Below, in pieces: positions 34,133-46,100 of a stretch of DNA of 64,000 bases (position 1 is the first letter of the stretch; each line of letters starts with the position of its first letter). Source of the stretch: Dendrobium chrysotoxum. Taxonomy: Eukaryota; Streptophyta; Magnoliopsida; Asparagales; Orchidaceae. The translations under genes were made by a program, and so were the position numbers. The stretch covers positions 4,837,471 through 4,901,470 of the forward strand of contig CM034304.1 in NCBI GenBank assembly GCA_019925795.1, in the 5' to 3' direction. Under the pieces are notes generated by a model. That model saw only the letters and a list, made by a program, of their open reading frames with translations, was not told the origin of the DNA and ran no database searches.

Positions 34133-35950
34133 ATGGCTCAATTTGGTAACCGTAACACTGCAGAGGGTTATTCTATAACTCATCCACCTTTATTTGATAA
34201 CATACCGTTTGATTTTTGGAAAATACGCATGTCTATATTTTTACAGTCTTTAGACTATCGCATGTGGATGTTAGTCCAAGAAGGTTATTCTGTACCATTT
34301 CGTATGTTGAATGGAATTAAAATTGAACTGTCATTTAATGAATGGAGCATTGAGGATAGAGAATTTGCACAACTAAATGCTAAATGTCTAAATTATTTCT
34401 TTTGTGCATTAAAATCAGAAGACTATATGCGAGTATCAACTTGTACTACTGGTAAACAAATTTGGGACAAACTGTGTATCACGTACGAAGGAACTAGTGA
34501 GGTCAAACAATCTAGGTTGAACATACTGCTACATGATTACGAACTATTCCGCATGAAACCTAGTGAAACTATATCTGACATGTACACTCGATTCACCCAG
34601 ATTGTAACATCACTGCATGCTTTAGGAAGAGAGTTGTCTAACTCGGAAAAAGTAAACAAAATACTGCGATGTTTGCCTAGCTCATACGATGCTAAAATCA
34701 CTGCAATAACTGAGTCAAAAGACCTGAATGTTTATTCTACTGATAATTTGCTTGGGTCACTCATTGCCTACGAGCAAGGAGTGAGTCAACGACAAAGTGA
34801 TGCAGGTGAAAAGAAGAAGGAGCGAGCAGTGGCATTAAAAGCAAATAATTCTGAAAGTGACAGCTCAGCAGCGGAGGAAGATGACGACATAGCCTTGATG
34901 ACTCGTCAGTTCAAAAATTTTCTGAAAAAAAAGCAGCGCCATCATCAAAGCAATTGGAACAAAGGTAAGAACTCAAAGTATACTAAGGTTGCATCTGAAA
35001 CAATTTGCTTTGAGTGCAGGAAACCCGGTCATCTACGAGCTGATTGCCCCGACATAAAAACTCATCAAACCAAGGAGAAGGGTGAGGAAAGATCAAAGTT
35101 CAAAAAGGGCAAATTTAAGACTCAAAAAGCGTTTTGGGCCGACTCTGCCTCAGAATCATCAGAAAAAGAAGCATAGGAGGAGGTAACGAATCTGTGTCTT
35201 ATGACTAATGACAATCTTGATCAATCAGATCAAGATGAGGTATGTCAACTGTCTTACGATGAACTGCTTGTTATTTCTAAAAAAATCCATGACTCGTATA
35301 GAAAATTGAAGAAAAAGCATATTAGTCTTAATACTGAGTTTAGTACTTTACAAAAGGAGCATGCTAGTGTAGTAAAGAATTTTTCTGACTTAGATAAAGA
35401 TCATATGTCTTTGCTTGATGAATACGATGCATTAAACAAGAAGCATATTGAGTTAACCACTGCACACGATACCTTGAAATCATCACATGTTGAATTAGAT
35501 AATGCATTTAAGGAACTAAAAGAACTATCAGGGGAACTTAGTAGCAGTGAGCATGCATTGAGATTCAAATATGCTAGTCTTAACCAAGAGAACAAATTTT
35601 TAAATGAAAAACTTCATGCATACGAGAATAACAAAAAACCTCACACATTTGCTGAATTCTTTCAGCCTCCACCATGTGAATCATCTCATTCAAAACCAGC
35701 ACAGCATGCATCATCCAAACCCAGAAATAGGCACTACCACCCTCGTAGATTAGTGAACCCATTTCCAGGTGTTAGATGTTATTCTTGTGGCATGCTAGGT
35801 CACAAAGCTCGCACGTGCTCAATTCACTATAGGACACATCTAGTGTGGAGACCTAAATCGCATTCATCACAGCATAACATGCATACATTTCATTCATATA
35901 AGCATAGGGTGGAACCCAAACACACTTGGGTTCCCAAACCTAATCCGTGA
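34133..35950 (+). pseudogene. gag: C3 gag region: capsid, zinc knuckles, coiled coil (in-frame stops)
   Basis: The ATG at 34133 is the first in the leader (MAQFGNRNT). The capsid domain spans residues 1-230, with a UBN2-type core (WDKLCITYEG, SDMYTRFTQIVTSL). A first CCHC knuckle, CFECRKPGHLRADC, is at 35006-35047. An acidic stretch leads to a TAG at 35174-35176. The same frame continues with a long coiled coil (35201-35640) and a second knuckle, CYSCGMLGHKARTC, at 35777-35818, then a TGA at 35948-35950. The second knuckle and coiled coil match the extended Gag of Sireviruses. The TAG lies where C1a has a Glu codon, so it is a mutation rather than a designed gag stop. Confidence 0.93.
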
Positions 35951-38900
35951 TTGACATTGTAGGGATGCTCTCACAAAAGACCTAGTGAGAGCATGTGGTA
36001 CCTGGACAGTGGCAGCTCGAGACACATGACTGGAGACATGAAGCAGTTCGTGACACTGGAGGCCAGGTCAGGAGGCAAGGTAACTTTGGGAGACGACACA
36101 ACCAGAAAAGTGGTGGGCTCAGGTATCATTGGAAATACTAAAAATTTAATTATTGAGAATATACTTTTAGTGGATGGTTTAAAGCACAATCTTTTAAGTA
36201 TAAGTCAACTATGTGACAAGGGCTTTGATATAAAATTTCTATCTAACAAATGCATGATTAGCTTAAATGATTCACTTGTGTTAGAAGGGAAACGTATAAA
36301 CAATGTTTACATGTTAGACTTGAACTGCATTAAAACCTCAAACTCTTTGTGTCTAAAAACAATAGCAGATGACTCTTGGCTATGGCATAGGAGACTATGC
36401 CATGCTAGTATGAAAACACTTAGGAACATCACTCAGAAAGACTTAGTTAGAGGCATACCAAAGTTAAACTTTACTAAGGATCATCTCTGTGATGCTTGCC
36501 AATTAGGAAAATAAGTTAAATCTTCATTTCATGCAATCAAAGATGTCAACTCCACTAGGCCACTAGAAACTCTCCACATGGACCTGTTCGGACCTGTTAG
36601 TATAGCCAGCCTAGGAGGGAAGTTGTATGGATTTGTAATAGTAGATGACTACTCTAGGTTCACTTGGGTGAAATTCCTAGCTCGTAAGAGTGAGTCATTT
36701 GAAGAATTTAGAATTTTCTCCACTTGGATTCAAAGGAAATTAGGATGTGTAATTTCAACAATTCATAGTGCTCACGGTGGGGAATTTGAGAATGATAAAT
36801 TTGAATCTTTTTGTAAAGAGGTTGGAATAGAACATAATTTCTCTGCTCCTAGAACTCCTCAGCAAAATGGAATAGTAGAAAGAAAGAATAGAACTTTAGT
36901 TGAAGCTGCTAGGGCTATGTTAGCTGAATACACTCTCCCTAGATACTTTTGGGCAGAAGTAATAAATACCGCATGCTATGTGTTAAATAGGGTAAATGTT
37001 AGATCCAAACTTAATAAGACACCCTATGAGTTGCTTAAGGGTAGGACACCCAATCTTTCCCACTTACACGTTTTCTGTTGCAAATGCTTCATCCTAATCA
37101 ATGGCAAGTCACCCTTAGGAATGTTCGATCCTAAATCTGATGAAGGGGTTTTCCTAGGCTACTCATCTGTAGGTAAAGCCTATAGAATATTCAATAAGAG
37201 AACCCTAGTAGTAGAAGAGTCCACTCATGTGGTATTTGATGAATCCAATAAGACATCTGAACCTAATCATGAAGAAGAAGAAGTTGAGGTTATACGGGGA
37301 GTAGAAACCATTACCATAGAGAGTAGAGCGGAACCTCAGGAACATCTGCCTAGAGATTGGAAATTTTCTTCTAGTCATCCTAGAGAGCTGATCTTAGGAG
37401 ACCCATCAGAAGGGGTAAAAACTAGGCATGGACTTAGGAAAGAGGTTAGTCATTCTGCATTCATATCTATGATTGAACCCACAAGTATAGATCAAGCCTT
37501 AGGAGATGAATTTTGGATCCTAGCAATGCAAGAAGAGTTGAACCAATTCGTTAAGAATGATGTATGGGAGTTAGTCAAAAGGCCTAAAGAATAATGTGTG
37601 GTTGGAACTAAGTGGGTCTTTAAAAATAAGATGAATGACTCTGGAATAGTAGTAAGAAACAAGGCTAGGTTAGTAGCGAAGGGGTATAACCAAATTGAAG
37701 GAATAGATTTTGAAGAAACCTTTGCTCCGGTAGCTAGACTAGAAGCCATCAGGGTACTGTTAGCTTTTGCTTGTTTTAGGAATTTTAAGCTGTATCAAAT
37801 GGATGTCAAGAGTGCCTTCCTGAATGGAGTAATCAAGGAAGATGTGTATGTGGAGCAACCTCTGGGGTTTGAAAACTCACAATTTCCAAACCACATGTTC
37901 AAACTGAAAAATGCACTGTACGGGTTAAAACAAGCACCTAGAGCCTGGTATGAAAGACTTAGTACGTTCCTACTAGATAGAGGCTTTGTAAAGGGTAGTG
38001 TGGACACCATCTTATTTTTGAAGAAGGTAGGAGTTGAAGTACTCATTATTCAGATTTATGTAGATGACATATTGTTCGGATCGACGAAGAAAAGCTTATG
38101 TCATGAATTTTCAAAAACAATGAGCGACGAGTTTGAAATGAGCATGATGGGAGAACTTAGTTACTTCCTTGGATTTAGTGTAAAACAAATGGAAGGTGGA
38201 ACGTTTCTTAGCCAGTCTAAGTACATCAATAATATTTTGAAAAAATATGAAATGGACAATGCTAAGGCTATGAATACCCCCATGAGCTCTAATATTCAAT
38301 TGGATAAAGATCTCAATGGGAAGTCTGTAGATCAAAAGAGGTATAGGGGAATAATTGTATCGCTTCTCTATCTGACTGCAAGTAGACCAGACATAATGTT
38401 TAGTGTGTGTCTCTATGCCCGTTTCCAAGCTGACCCGAAAGAATCTCACATGATTGCTGTCAAAAGGATTCTTAGATATCTTCTAGGCACCCCGAACTTA
38501 GGAATTCGGTATCCTAGACACAGCACTTCTTTTGAAATCTTAGGATACTCAGATTCAGACTTTGCAGGCTGTAGGGTAGATAGAAAAAGTACTTCTGGCA
38601 CTTGTCTATTCATTGGACAATCATTAGTTTCATGGTTCAGTAGGAAACAAAATTCCGTAGCCCTATCCACAGCCGAAGCAGAATATATAGCGGTAGGTAG
38701 CTGTGTTGCATAAGTTTTATGGTTAAAACAACAGCTTATAGATCTAGGACTACCTGTAGGAACCATTCCGATCATGTGTGACAACACTAGTGCTATTTGC
38801 ATATCCAAAAATCCAATTCAACACTCACGAACCAAATATATAGACATTAGACATCATTTCATTAGAGATCATGTAGCCAAAGGAGATATTGAACTGCACC

Positions 38901-39076
38901 ATATTGCTACTGAAAATCAATTGGCTGACATTTTTACAAAACCATTAGGTTATGACACATTTAGCACTTTAAGAACCAAATTAGGTGTCATAGACATTCA
39001 GGCCGAATGTAAAATAAAAAAAAAACAAAAAAAACAAAAAAAAAAACAAAAAAACATGGGTTTGTGTTTGTTATGA
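35951..39076 (+). pseudogene. pol: C3 pol: protease, integrase, RT, RNase H (in-frame stops)
   Basis: Same frame as gag. A small damaged stretch (TAG at 35960-35962, probably a bracketed pair of frameshifts between about 35945 and 35985) is followed by protease WYLDSGSSRHM (Asp at 36005), GAG-pre-integrase HRRLCH...CDACQLGK, and integrase (DLFGPV 36578; DDYSRFTWV; IHSAHGGEF with the second catalytic Asp replaced by Ala, codon 36770-36772; NGIVERKNR). RT follows ([12 protein letters not shown]; intact YVDD at 38057-38068), then RNase H ([33 protein letters not shown]). Three TAA stops (36512, 37592, 38711) each look like a single C-to-T change in a Gln codon. The frame ends in an A-rich run at 39076. 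Confidence 0.95.
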
Positions 39077-39719
39077 TTTGTTTTGTTAACATAAAAAAAA
39101 AACACAAAAAAATTGGATTCCTGATCCTCTTCCCATGTTGCTCACAAACTTTGATATTCTCTGACAATCGTACTGTACGATCCACTATCGTACTGTACGA
39201 TAAGGTTCAAATCACTCCAATCTCAGCCGTCCATTCCCATTCATGGTCCAGATCTTTCATGTCTTATACCTATCATACTGTATGATTCACCACTCGTACC
39301 GTACGATACTAATTATTGGTCATCGTACTGTACGACATACCAATCGTACTGTACGATCCACGTGTCAAACGGATTAGGACGAATTTAAATCGGCCGGTAC
39401 GAACATTATTGCCTATCGTACTGTACGAACACCTGTTCGTACTGTTTGAACACTTTTGGTCAAAAGTTGTTCAGATGACTCATTGGGACGAACGCCTTAC
39501 ACTCACGTTCGTACAGTATGATACTGATCGTACTGTACGATTTGACTCACTTTTCTGAAAAGTCGTCCAGATGACATTATTGCACATATCGTACTGTACG
39601 ATACTCAATCGTACTGTATGATATCCCTCAAATTCTATAAAATGGGAGGGATTCTTTGCCAATTCTCCTCACCTTCAATCAATCTGAATTTCATCATTCC
39701 TCCAATCCTTTCTTCCAAA
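39077..39719. repeat. pol-env spacer with palindromes (39165-39625)
   Basis: After a poly(A)-like stretch (39010-39110) the spacer holds about 12 copies of the same TCGTACTGTACGA palindrome found in the LTRs, two of them back to back at 39169-39201, up to about 100 bases before the env-like ATG. Between copies are pieces such as GTCAAACGGATTAGGACG and half-sites GTACGAAC. A palindrome array outside the LTR is unusual and is treated in the findings. Confidence 0.93.
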
Positions 39720-40838
39720 ATGTCTGGGTCCAGTAAGTGTGGTCGAATGATCGTCGGGAGCTCTTCCTCCTCTCGGTGCTTCGATGATCGTTTTGTCTCC
39801 GCTGTGGACGAGAAAGCGTATATTAAAATCAAGGAGGCCAAGTTCACTCCATCCCTCATGCTAAATCAGGCCGCCCTAAATTTCGAGGTGATGAATTTAT
39901 TCGCCTCCACTAGCCTTCAATTCCTTCTGACTCTTACTTTTTCGTTTCACTCCGAACTCTTGTTTGAGTTTTTTGCCAATATCTGAGTCGACCTTGAAAA
40001 CACCACCTTCACGTCTTATGTCTGTAAACAGAATGTCGTTATCACCGTCAACGACATTGTTGAGCACATCGGGCTGTCCACTGATGGCCCTCATCCCCAA
40101 TCCATGATCTCCCACGACTATGATTGGACGTCAGTAAATATGACCCTTAGAGGTGTCCCCTCCAATCAACACCTACCCCTGGTCCAAACCTTAAATCAAA
40201 ATGCCCGCGTTATCCAGCATGTCCTACGCACATCTATTATACCTAAAGCTGGAGACCGCATCCATATTACTCCACTACTTTCTGTCGTCACCAATCTCAT
40301 CATGTCTGGCACAAAATTTAATGAAGCCCAAATGGTGTTTGACTACATTCATACCTTGTCTGCCTTCCAATATCCCAGTGCCCGTCGTAAACTGAACCTT
40401 GCTTTAGGGCATGTCATAGGATACATCCTAGATGCAAAATACCAACTTCATTATCCGCTCCCTCCTGATCACCTTCCTATCTTATACTCGGATGCCTCCT
40501 TTCATATCTTGTTCCATCGGGGGGCCGCTCCAGCCGATCCCGACTTTGATGACGAGGAGGCTGCTGCTCCTGCTAACGCACCTCCGCCACCACCAATCCA
40601 ACCACCTGGCCTTGCTCCTCCCAACTACCCTCACGATGATATTATTCGATGAGTTGATCGTCTGGAGACTAGGTTGGATGCCCATATTCCTCAGCAACAT
40701 CAGTAGCATGACACGGATACGAAATGGTTTAGGGAGCGCTTCACATCGATCGATCACCAGTTCGCTTCCCTTCATCAGTACCACCAGCTATTTCCTGACC
40801 CTCCACCACCACCTCCGGATCAGGATCCAGATTTTTAG
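39720..40838 (+). pseudogene. env-like ORF of C3 (plant transposon protein family, three in-frame stops)
   Basis: From ATG 39720 (MSGSSKCGRM) to TAG 40836-40838 one frame of about 373 codons is interrupted only by TGA 39984-39986, TGA 40650-40652 and TAG 40704-40706, each one C-to-T step from Arg or Gln. The middle (ELLFEFFANI, then TSYVCKQNVVITVNDIVEHIGL) matches the 'putative plant transposon protein' domain found in ORFs downstream of pol in Sireviruses. A proline-rich patch (about residues 285-300) and a likely coiled coil (VDRLETRLDAHI) follow. I see no convincing signal peptide or membrane anchor, so an envelope function is not supported. It lies between pol and the polypurine tracts, the usual place. 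Confidence 0.85.
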
Positions 40839-41166
40839 GTTGTTGTAGTTGTTTCTATTTTCTGTTTCTTCTCAGTGTAGTTGTTTTTTCTTTTTCTTCC
40901 CTTTTTGGTGTTGTCAAAAGGGGGAGACTTTTCTGTGTGTTATGTATTCTATTTTTGCTTACTATTAAGTGCTATTGGTTGTTTATGTTCTCACTACATT
41001 CATGTTTTTTCTATCTTATTATTTTATTTATGTTATAATAAAAAAAAAACTGTTTCTTCTCCTCCTATTTAAAAATTAATAAGCTACTCTTCTGAGGGGG
41101 AGCTAAAGAAGTCAGAATATCTATCCATCAGAAAATATTATTTGACACCATCAAAAAGGGGGAGAT
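40839..41166 (+). promoter_or_regulatory. Three polypurine tracts before the C3 3' LTR
   Basis: CAAAAGGGGGAGAC (40914-40927), GAGGGGGAGCTAAAG (about 41094-41108) and CAAAAAGGGGGAGA (41152-41165), the last ending next to the LTR start. Polypurine tracts prime plus-strand synthesis. Repeated tracts upstream of the 3' LTR are a described hallmark of Sireviruses. The rest of this stretch is T-rich UTR. Confidence 0.9.
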
Positions 41167-43139
41167 TGTTGAAATCCAGGATCCCGAGCACTTAATTTTG
41201 ATGGTGACAACTAATACTTACTGAGTACATATAGACTTCCTTTAGATTACAAATGCTTAATCCTTGTATATGAGCACTAACATTTCAGGTCAGATGCACA
41301 CTGCTCAAGATTACTGGAGACTCAAACCGGGTAGAATAGGATGTTGAGGAGTCTGTAACTTTTTATTTCTTTATTTTTATTTTCTTGAGTCTGCCACAGA
41401 AGCATGCATGTGAAAGGAGCAACCATGCACACACACAAGGGGAGAACTGTTTTTTTAGAATAATTAATTTTTTTTAAGCAAATCGTACTGTACGATTTTG
41501 GATCGTACTATACGATTAATTAAAAATACTCAGGCTAACGGCTAATTTTCAAATAATTAAGTTTACAAACTTATCGTACTGTACGATCCATATCGTACTG
41601 TACGATAATATATAATGGAGAAACCCTAGCCGCCAGAATAAGTTTGGTAAGTTTTTGAATTTGATTTTCTATACTGATCGTACTGTACGACTCATATCAT
41701 ACTGTACGATTAATTAAAACTTACCAAAATTATCTCCCTAATCAGGAAATAAATGTTGGTTTCTATTTTATATGTCGATCGTACTGTATGATAATATATC
41801 ATACTGTACGACTAACAGAGACGATTTCATTCGTCCAAGAGATCATACCAGACGAAACCAAGGTTTTTTGTTCTGTTCGTCCTAGATGATATTCATATCG
41901 TACAAGACGATATCAAGAAATGAACTGATCGTACTGTACGACTGGTGGAGTGCTGGACGATTGTCAGAGATGATTTCCTTCGTCCTAGCGATCGTACCAA
42001 ACGATCCCAAGAAATTTTGTTCTATTCGTCCTAGACGATATTCGTATCGTACAGGACGATATCCTGAAAAACACTATTCATACTGTACGATTTAATGAGT
42101 GCTGGACAACTGACAGAGATGAATTCTTTCATCCCGAGGATCGTCCCACAGTTCATCCTGTACGAACAGTATGAATCAACAGTATCGTCCTGTACGATAT
42201 ACGTATCGTACAGTACGATATGAATAAAATTCGATACCTATTCGTCTGTACTCGTACTGGACGGAGCTGTAATTGAACTGATCGTACAATACGATCATAG
42301 ATCGTACTATACAAATAGAAACACAAAAGTTAAAACTTTTAGGGTTTTCTGAAGCCTGATATAAAAACAACTTAAAGTTTTCTTTAGGGAGTTGTTGATC
42401 AATCCTTTTGCTGTGAGATGCTTGGAGGAAAAAGAAGGGGATTCGGTAGAGAGAAGTTTTTGGAGAGATCTAGAGCTTGAGAGAGGAAGGTGAAGGTGAG
42501 CTTGAGCGTGAGGGAGAAGTAGTGTGAGGGGATCACACGGTGGCTCCAAGCTAGCTACATGCTTTGCTCCTCTTGTGGCTTTGGAAGCTTCAAGAAAGTT
42601 CTCGAGGGGAGAGTCACTTCAAGATCAACATCCCCAAGGTACTCTGCCATCTCCAGGAGGGAGAAAATGGAGAAGGTCCGCTGCCGTCACTAGGAGGGTG
42701 ACATAGCGTTTGGTATTCCGCCACACCGAGGGAGGTGAAAGTGAGTATTGTAAAGGCTTCTCCGCCTTGCTGTTGGGGCAAAAGGAGAGTCAACTTTTAC
42801 TAGTGCAAATCCCGGAGTAGAGGACTCCGGGGAGTGGACGTAGGTCAAGTGACCGAACCACTATAAAAATCTCTGGTGTATTTTTTCCTATTTACCGTAC
42901 TTTACTTTTCATGCTTTTAATTTGTGCGTTTTAATTGCTTGGTGAAAAATCAGTATTTAAATCTTGTGGTGTAAAATCTAAAATTGAACTATCAATTTCA
43001 TCGTTGTGAACGTTGTATTTTCTTCCGCACATTAGTCGTTAAATTATATTTTGAAAATACAAAAAAATTAGAACTCTTGTGTAGGGTTAAATTTTTAAAA
43101 TACCAATTCACCCCCCTCTTGGCGCATCTCGTACTTTCA
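41167..43139 (+). repeat. 3' LTR of C3
   Basis: 1973 bp, collinear with the 5' LTR over its whole length. It includes the palindrome array (about 41480-42310), minisatellite, TATA box (42862-42869) and the CACCCCCCTCTTGG end. Differences from the 5' LTR cluster in the palindrome array, where CG in one copy is often CA or TG in the other. The TCAAG duplication follows at 43140. Confidence 0.97.
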
Positions 43140-43144
43140 TCAAG

Positions 43145-46100
43145 TGGATTGGAAATGAGGACTCTAGCTCCAAAATTTTCCATGCTTTTGCCTAATGCTA
43201 GAAGAAATGGAAATTAGATTTATCAAATTAAAGATGTGAATGGATTTCTTGTTGAAGAACATAATGGTATTGAGGAATTGGTTTTTAAATACTTTTATGA
43301 TAAGTGGAGGGATATGAAGTGTAATCTGAAAGGATGGCCTTCTTCTTCAAGTGTGCTTGATAATATGGATAGGAGAATGTTGGATGCAGATTTCTCAAGG
43401 ATTAAAGTCATGAACGTTATCAAACATCTTGCCGGTAATAAATCACGGAGGCTTGATGGTATTTCTCATTCCTTTATCAAAGAATATTGGAATATATTTT
43501 ATGATGATATTTGTAAAGATGTCAATCAATTTTATTCTTCTGGGAAGCTCTGTCCAGAGTGGAAGGAGACTCTTATTATTTTAATTCCTAAAGAGAATAA
43601 TCATTTGGTTCCTTTCAACTATCACCGTATTAGACTTTGCAAATCTATATACAAAATTGTGGCAAAACTACTGCTAAATAGATTAATGGTAATCATTCCA
43701 AAGATCATTTTTGAAGATTAAGTGGCATTCATTAGAGGATGTTCAATTTTTAATCACATTCTTCTGGCTCAAGAATTATTCAATAAATTCAGATTTTTGA
43801 AATCAAATAAAGGTCTTTTGGCAATAAAGATTGATATGGAGCAAGCTTATGATAGTATGAGCTGGTCAACTTTGTAACAAGTATTGGAGTACATGGGGTT
43901 TCTGACAAAATTTTCTAACCTTTTGATTGAATGTGTGGTAGATCCTAATTTCTCTATTTTGATAAATGGAAGTAATTCGAACTGGATTGAAGCCAAGAGG
44001 GTTTTCGACAAAGGTGTCCCTTATCACCCTTTTTATTTATTATGTGTTTTCAATTTCTTTCAAATGCATTTTTTCAAAAAGGTTGGAATCTTGGGATCAA
44101 AATTACTCCGAACGCATAGAGAATTTTTCATTTATTATATACAGATGATATACTGATGTTTCTAGAAGCTATCATGAAAAGTGTGAAGAAGATGAAGAAA
44201 ATCCTCTTAGATTATTGCAATTGGTCAGTGAAAGTGTCAATATCCAAAAGTCATCCATATTTTTTGGTAGATCGATCAACAGAAGAAAAAGGAAAGTTAT
44301 TTCAAACATGTTGGGTTACAAAGTGTTGGACGAGATGGACTATCTTGGAGTTAATATTGCATTAATGAGACTTGTTACCTATGATTTTTGAAATTGGTGG
44401 AGAAATCTTTAAGTAGATTAAATGCTTAGTGAAATAAATTTATTTCTCTAGCTGGAAGGAACGTTTTTATTAAATCAGTTTTCCTCACTCTTCCTTTATT
44501 TTTGTCCACTCATTCGTTGATTCCTATGGGTTTGTTGAAGCAGTTTGATAAAATGTGCAGAAACTTTAATTGTCACAAACAAAATGGTAACCACGGACTT
44601 GATGATGTGTCTTGGGAGGTTTTATGTAAGACAAAGGATAAGGGAGGTCGTGGCCTTCATTCAGTTGCTCCCAAATTAGGTCCATTAAGGGTAAAACTTG
44701 CTTGGAACCTCATTAATAAACCTTGCTTACTTCTGAACAGGAATTTATTTGCCAAGTATGGGGATAGTATTTGGAAGTATGAGGTGAAGAAGAATAGCTT
44801 GGCAACCTGGAGGATTATTCTGGATGGGGAAATTTGCTTTATAACATTATTAGAGGGAAAATTTCATCTGGATCTTCAATTAACATACTAAAGGATGTGT
44901 AGATTCTTAACAAGAGTATTGAAAGGTGGAAAACTTACATTACAGAGTTCGAAGATGATGGTACTTCTCTTGACATGTTCATTACAAAAGGGAGGTTGAA
45001 TTTGGATCGGTTAGAAAAATAATTATGTGAAGATCTGATTAATCTTATCAAACAGATTCTGATCTACCCTGATTATATGCAGGATAAGTTCGAGCTGAAG
45101 TCAAGGATATTGGAAAAATCTATTTCTGCACTTGCATCAGATCAATTTGTTGATGATGATAAAGAAGATAATTATTGGAATTGGGTGAAAATACTAAAGC
45201 TTAATCCTTGGGTGGAAATGTTTTTTTTGGCTTTTATTCAATAACGTTATCCTATCTAATGATTTCCTAAAGCATAGAAGGCTGCTGGATAATAATTTGT
45301 GTCTGAGAGGTTGTAATGCTATTGAAAATTTAGATCATATTGTACCTAATTGTTTGAAGCTAATTCAAGTGATCAATTATCTGAATGCTTAGGCCATTCT
45401 ATTTTGAAAATTTAGATCATTTGCAGATTGAAGCCGAAAAGGTTAGCAATTTTGAATCCATTTATTGCAAATATGTATTGTACATTACTCTTTTCTTGCA
45501 TGAGTAGGAATAAGGTGAAGCACAAAGGGATTGATGATAGTTCTGAAGTTATTTCTTCAAATGTAATTAGATTTATTGTTACTTCATATCACAATAATCT
45601 CATCTTTGAAAATTGGGGTGTTAATTAGCTTCCTGAGCTGCCTTACAATTATTGGCACGCTCCTCCTCCCGAATGGATTAAGGTTAATATAGATGCTTCT
45701 TTGATGAGATCAAATAAAGCAGGAGTTAGTGTATTGTTTAGAGAAAATAAATGTAGATTCTTGTTTGCTTTTGGGTTTAGCTGGGTTCATTGCGATATTA
45801 CACAAGTCGAGTTGTTAGCTATTCGGTCATAGAAGAAAGTTGTCCAGGATTGGATATTTGAACAAAAAGGCATTATTATTGATGGAGATAACTAAAATGT
45901 TATTAATTATCTTCAAGATTCTTCTGGAAAATCAAGTATAAAAATGAAAAATCATAACTTATAGGAGTTACTTTTCTTGAAGGATTTCAATAATATTTTA
46001 TTTCAGTTTTCCAATAGAAATTGCAATATGTTAGCTAATTTTTGTGCTAACTTGGCTATTTTTGGTGATTTTCTTTGGGATAATATTTTGATAGCACTAT

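Larger units (their letters stand above)
32073..43144 (+). mobile_element. C3: near-complete Sirevirus-type Ty1/copia retrotransposon
   Basis: An element of 11,062 bp (32078-43139) between perfect TCAAG duplications (32073-32077 and 43140-43144). The LTRs start TGTTGAAATCC and end ACTTTCA. It contains LTR, iMet primer site, gag-pol in a single frame, a palindrome-rich spacer, an env-like ORF, three polypurine tracts and the second LTR. A hand comparison of the first ~440 bases of the LTRs gave about 13 differences, roughly 3 percent, many at CpG sites, so it is the youngest LTR element here. In-frame stops make it non-autonomous now. The coordinates given include the duplications. Confidence 0.97.

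Noticed and set aside
40560..40620. Proline-rich ORF considered as a host gene exon
   Set aside because: It is in frame with the env-like ORF and inside C3 between pol and the polypurine tracts.
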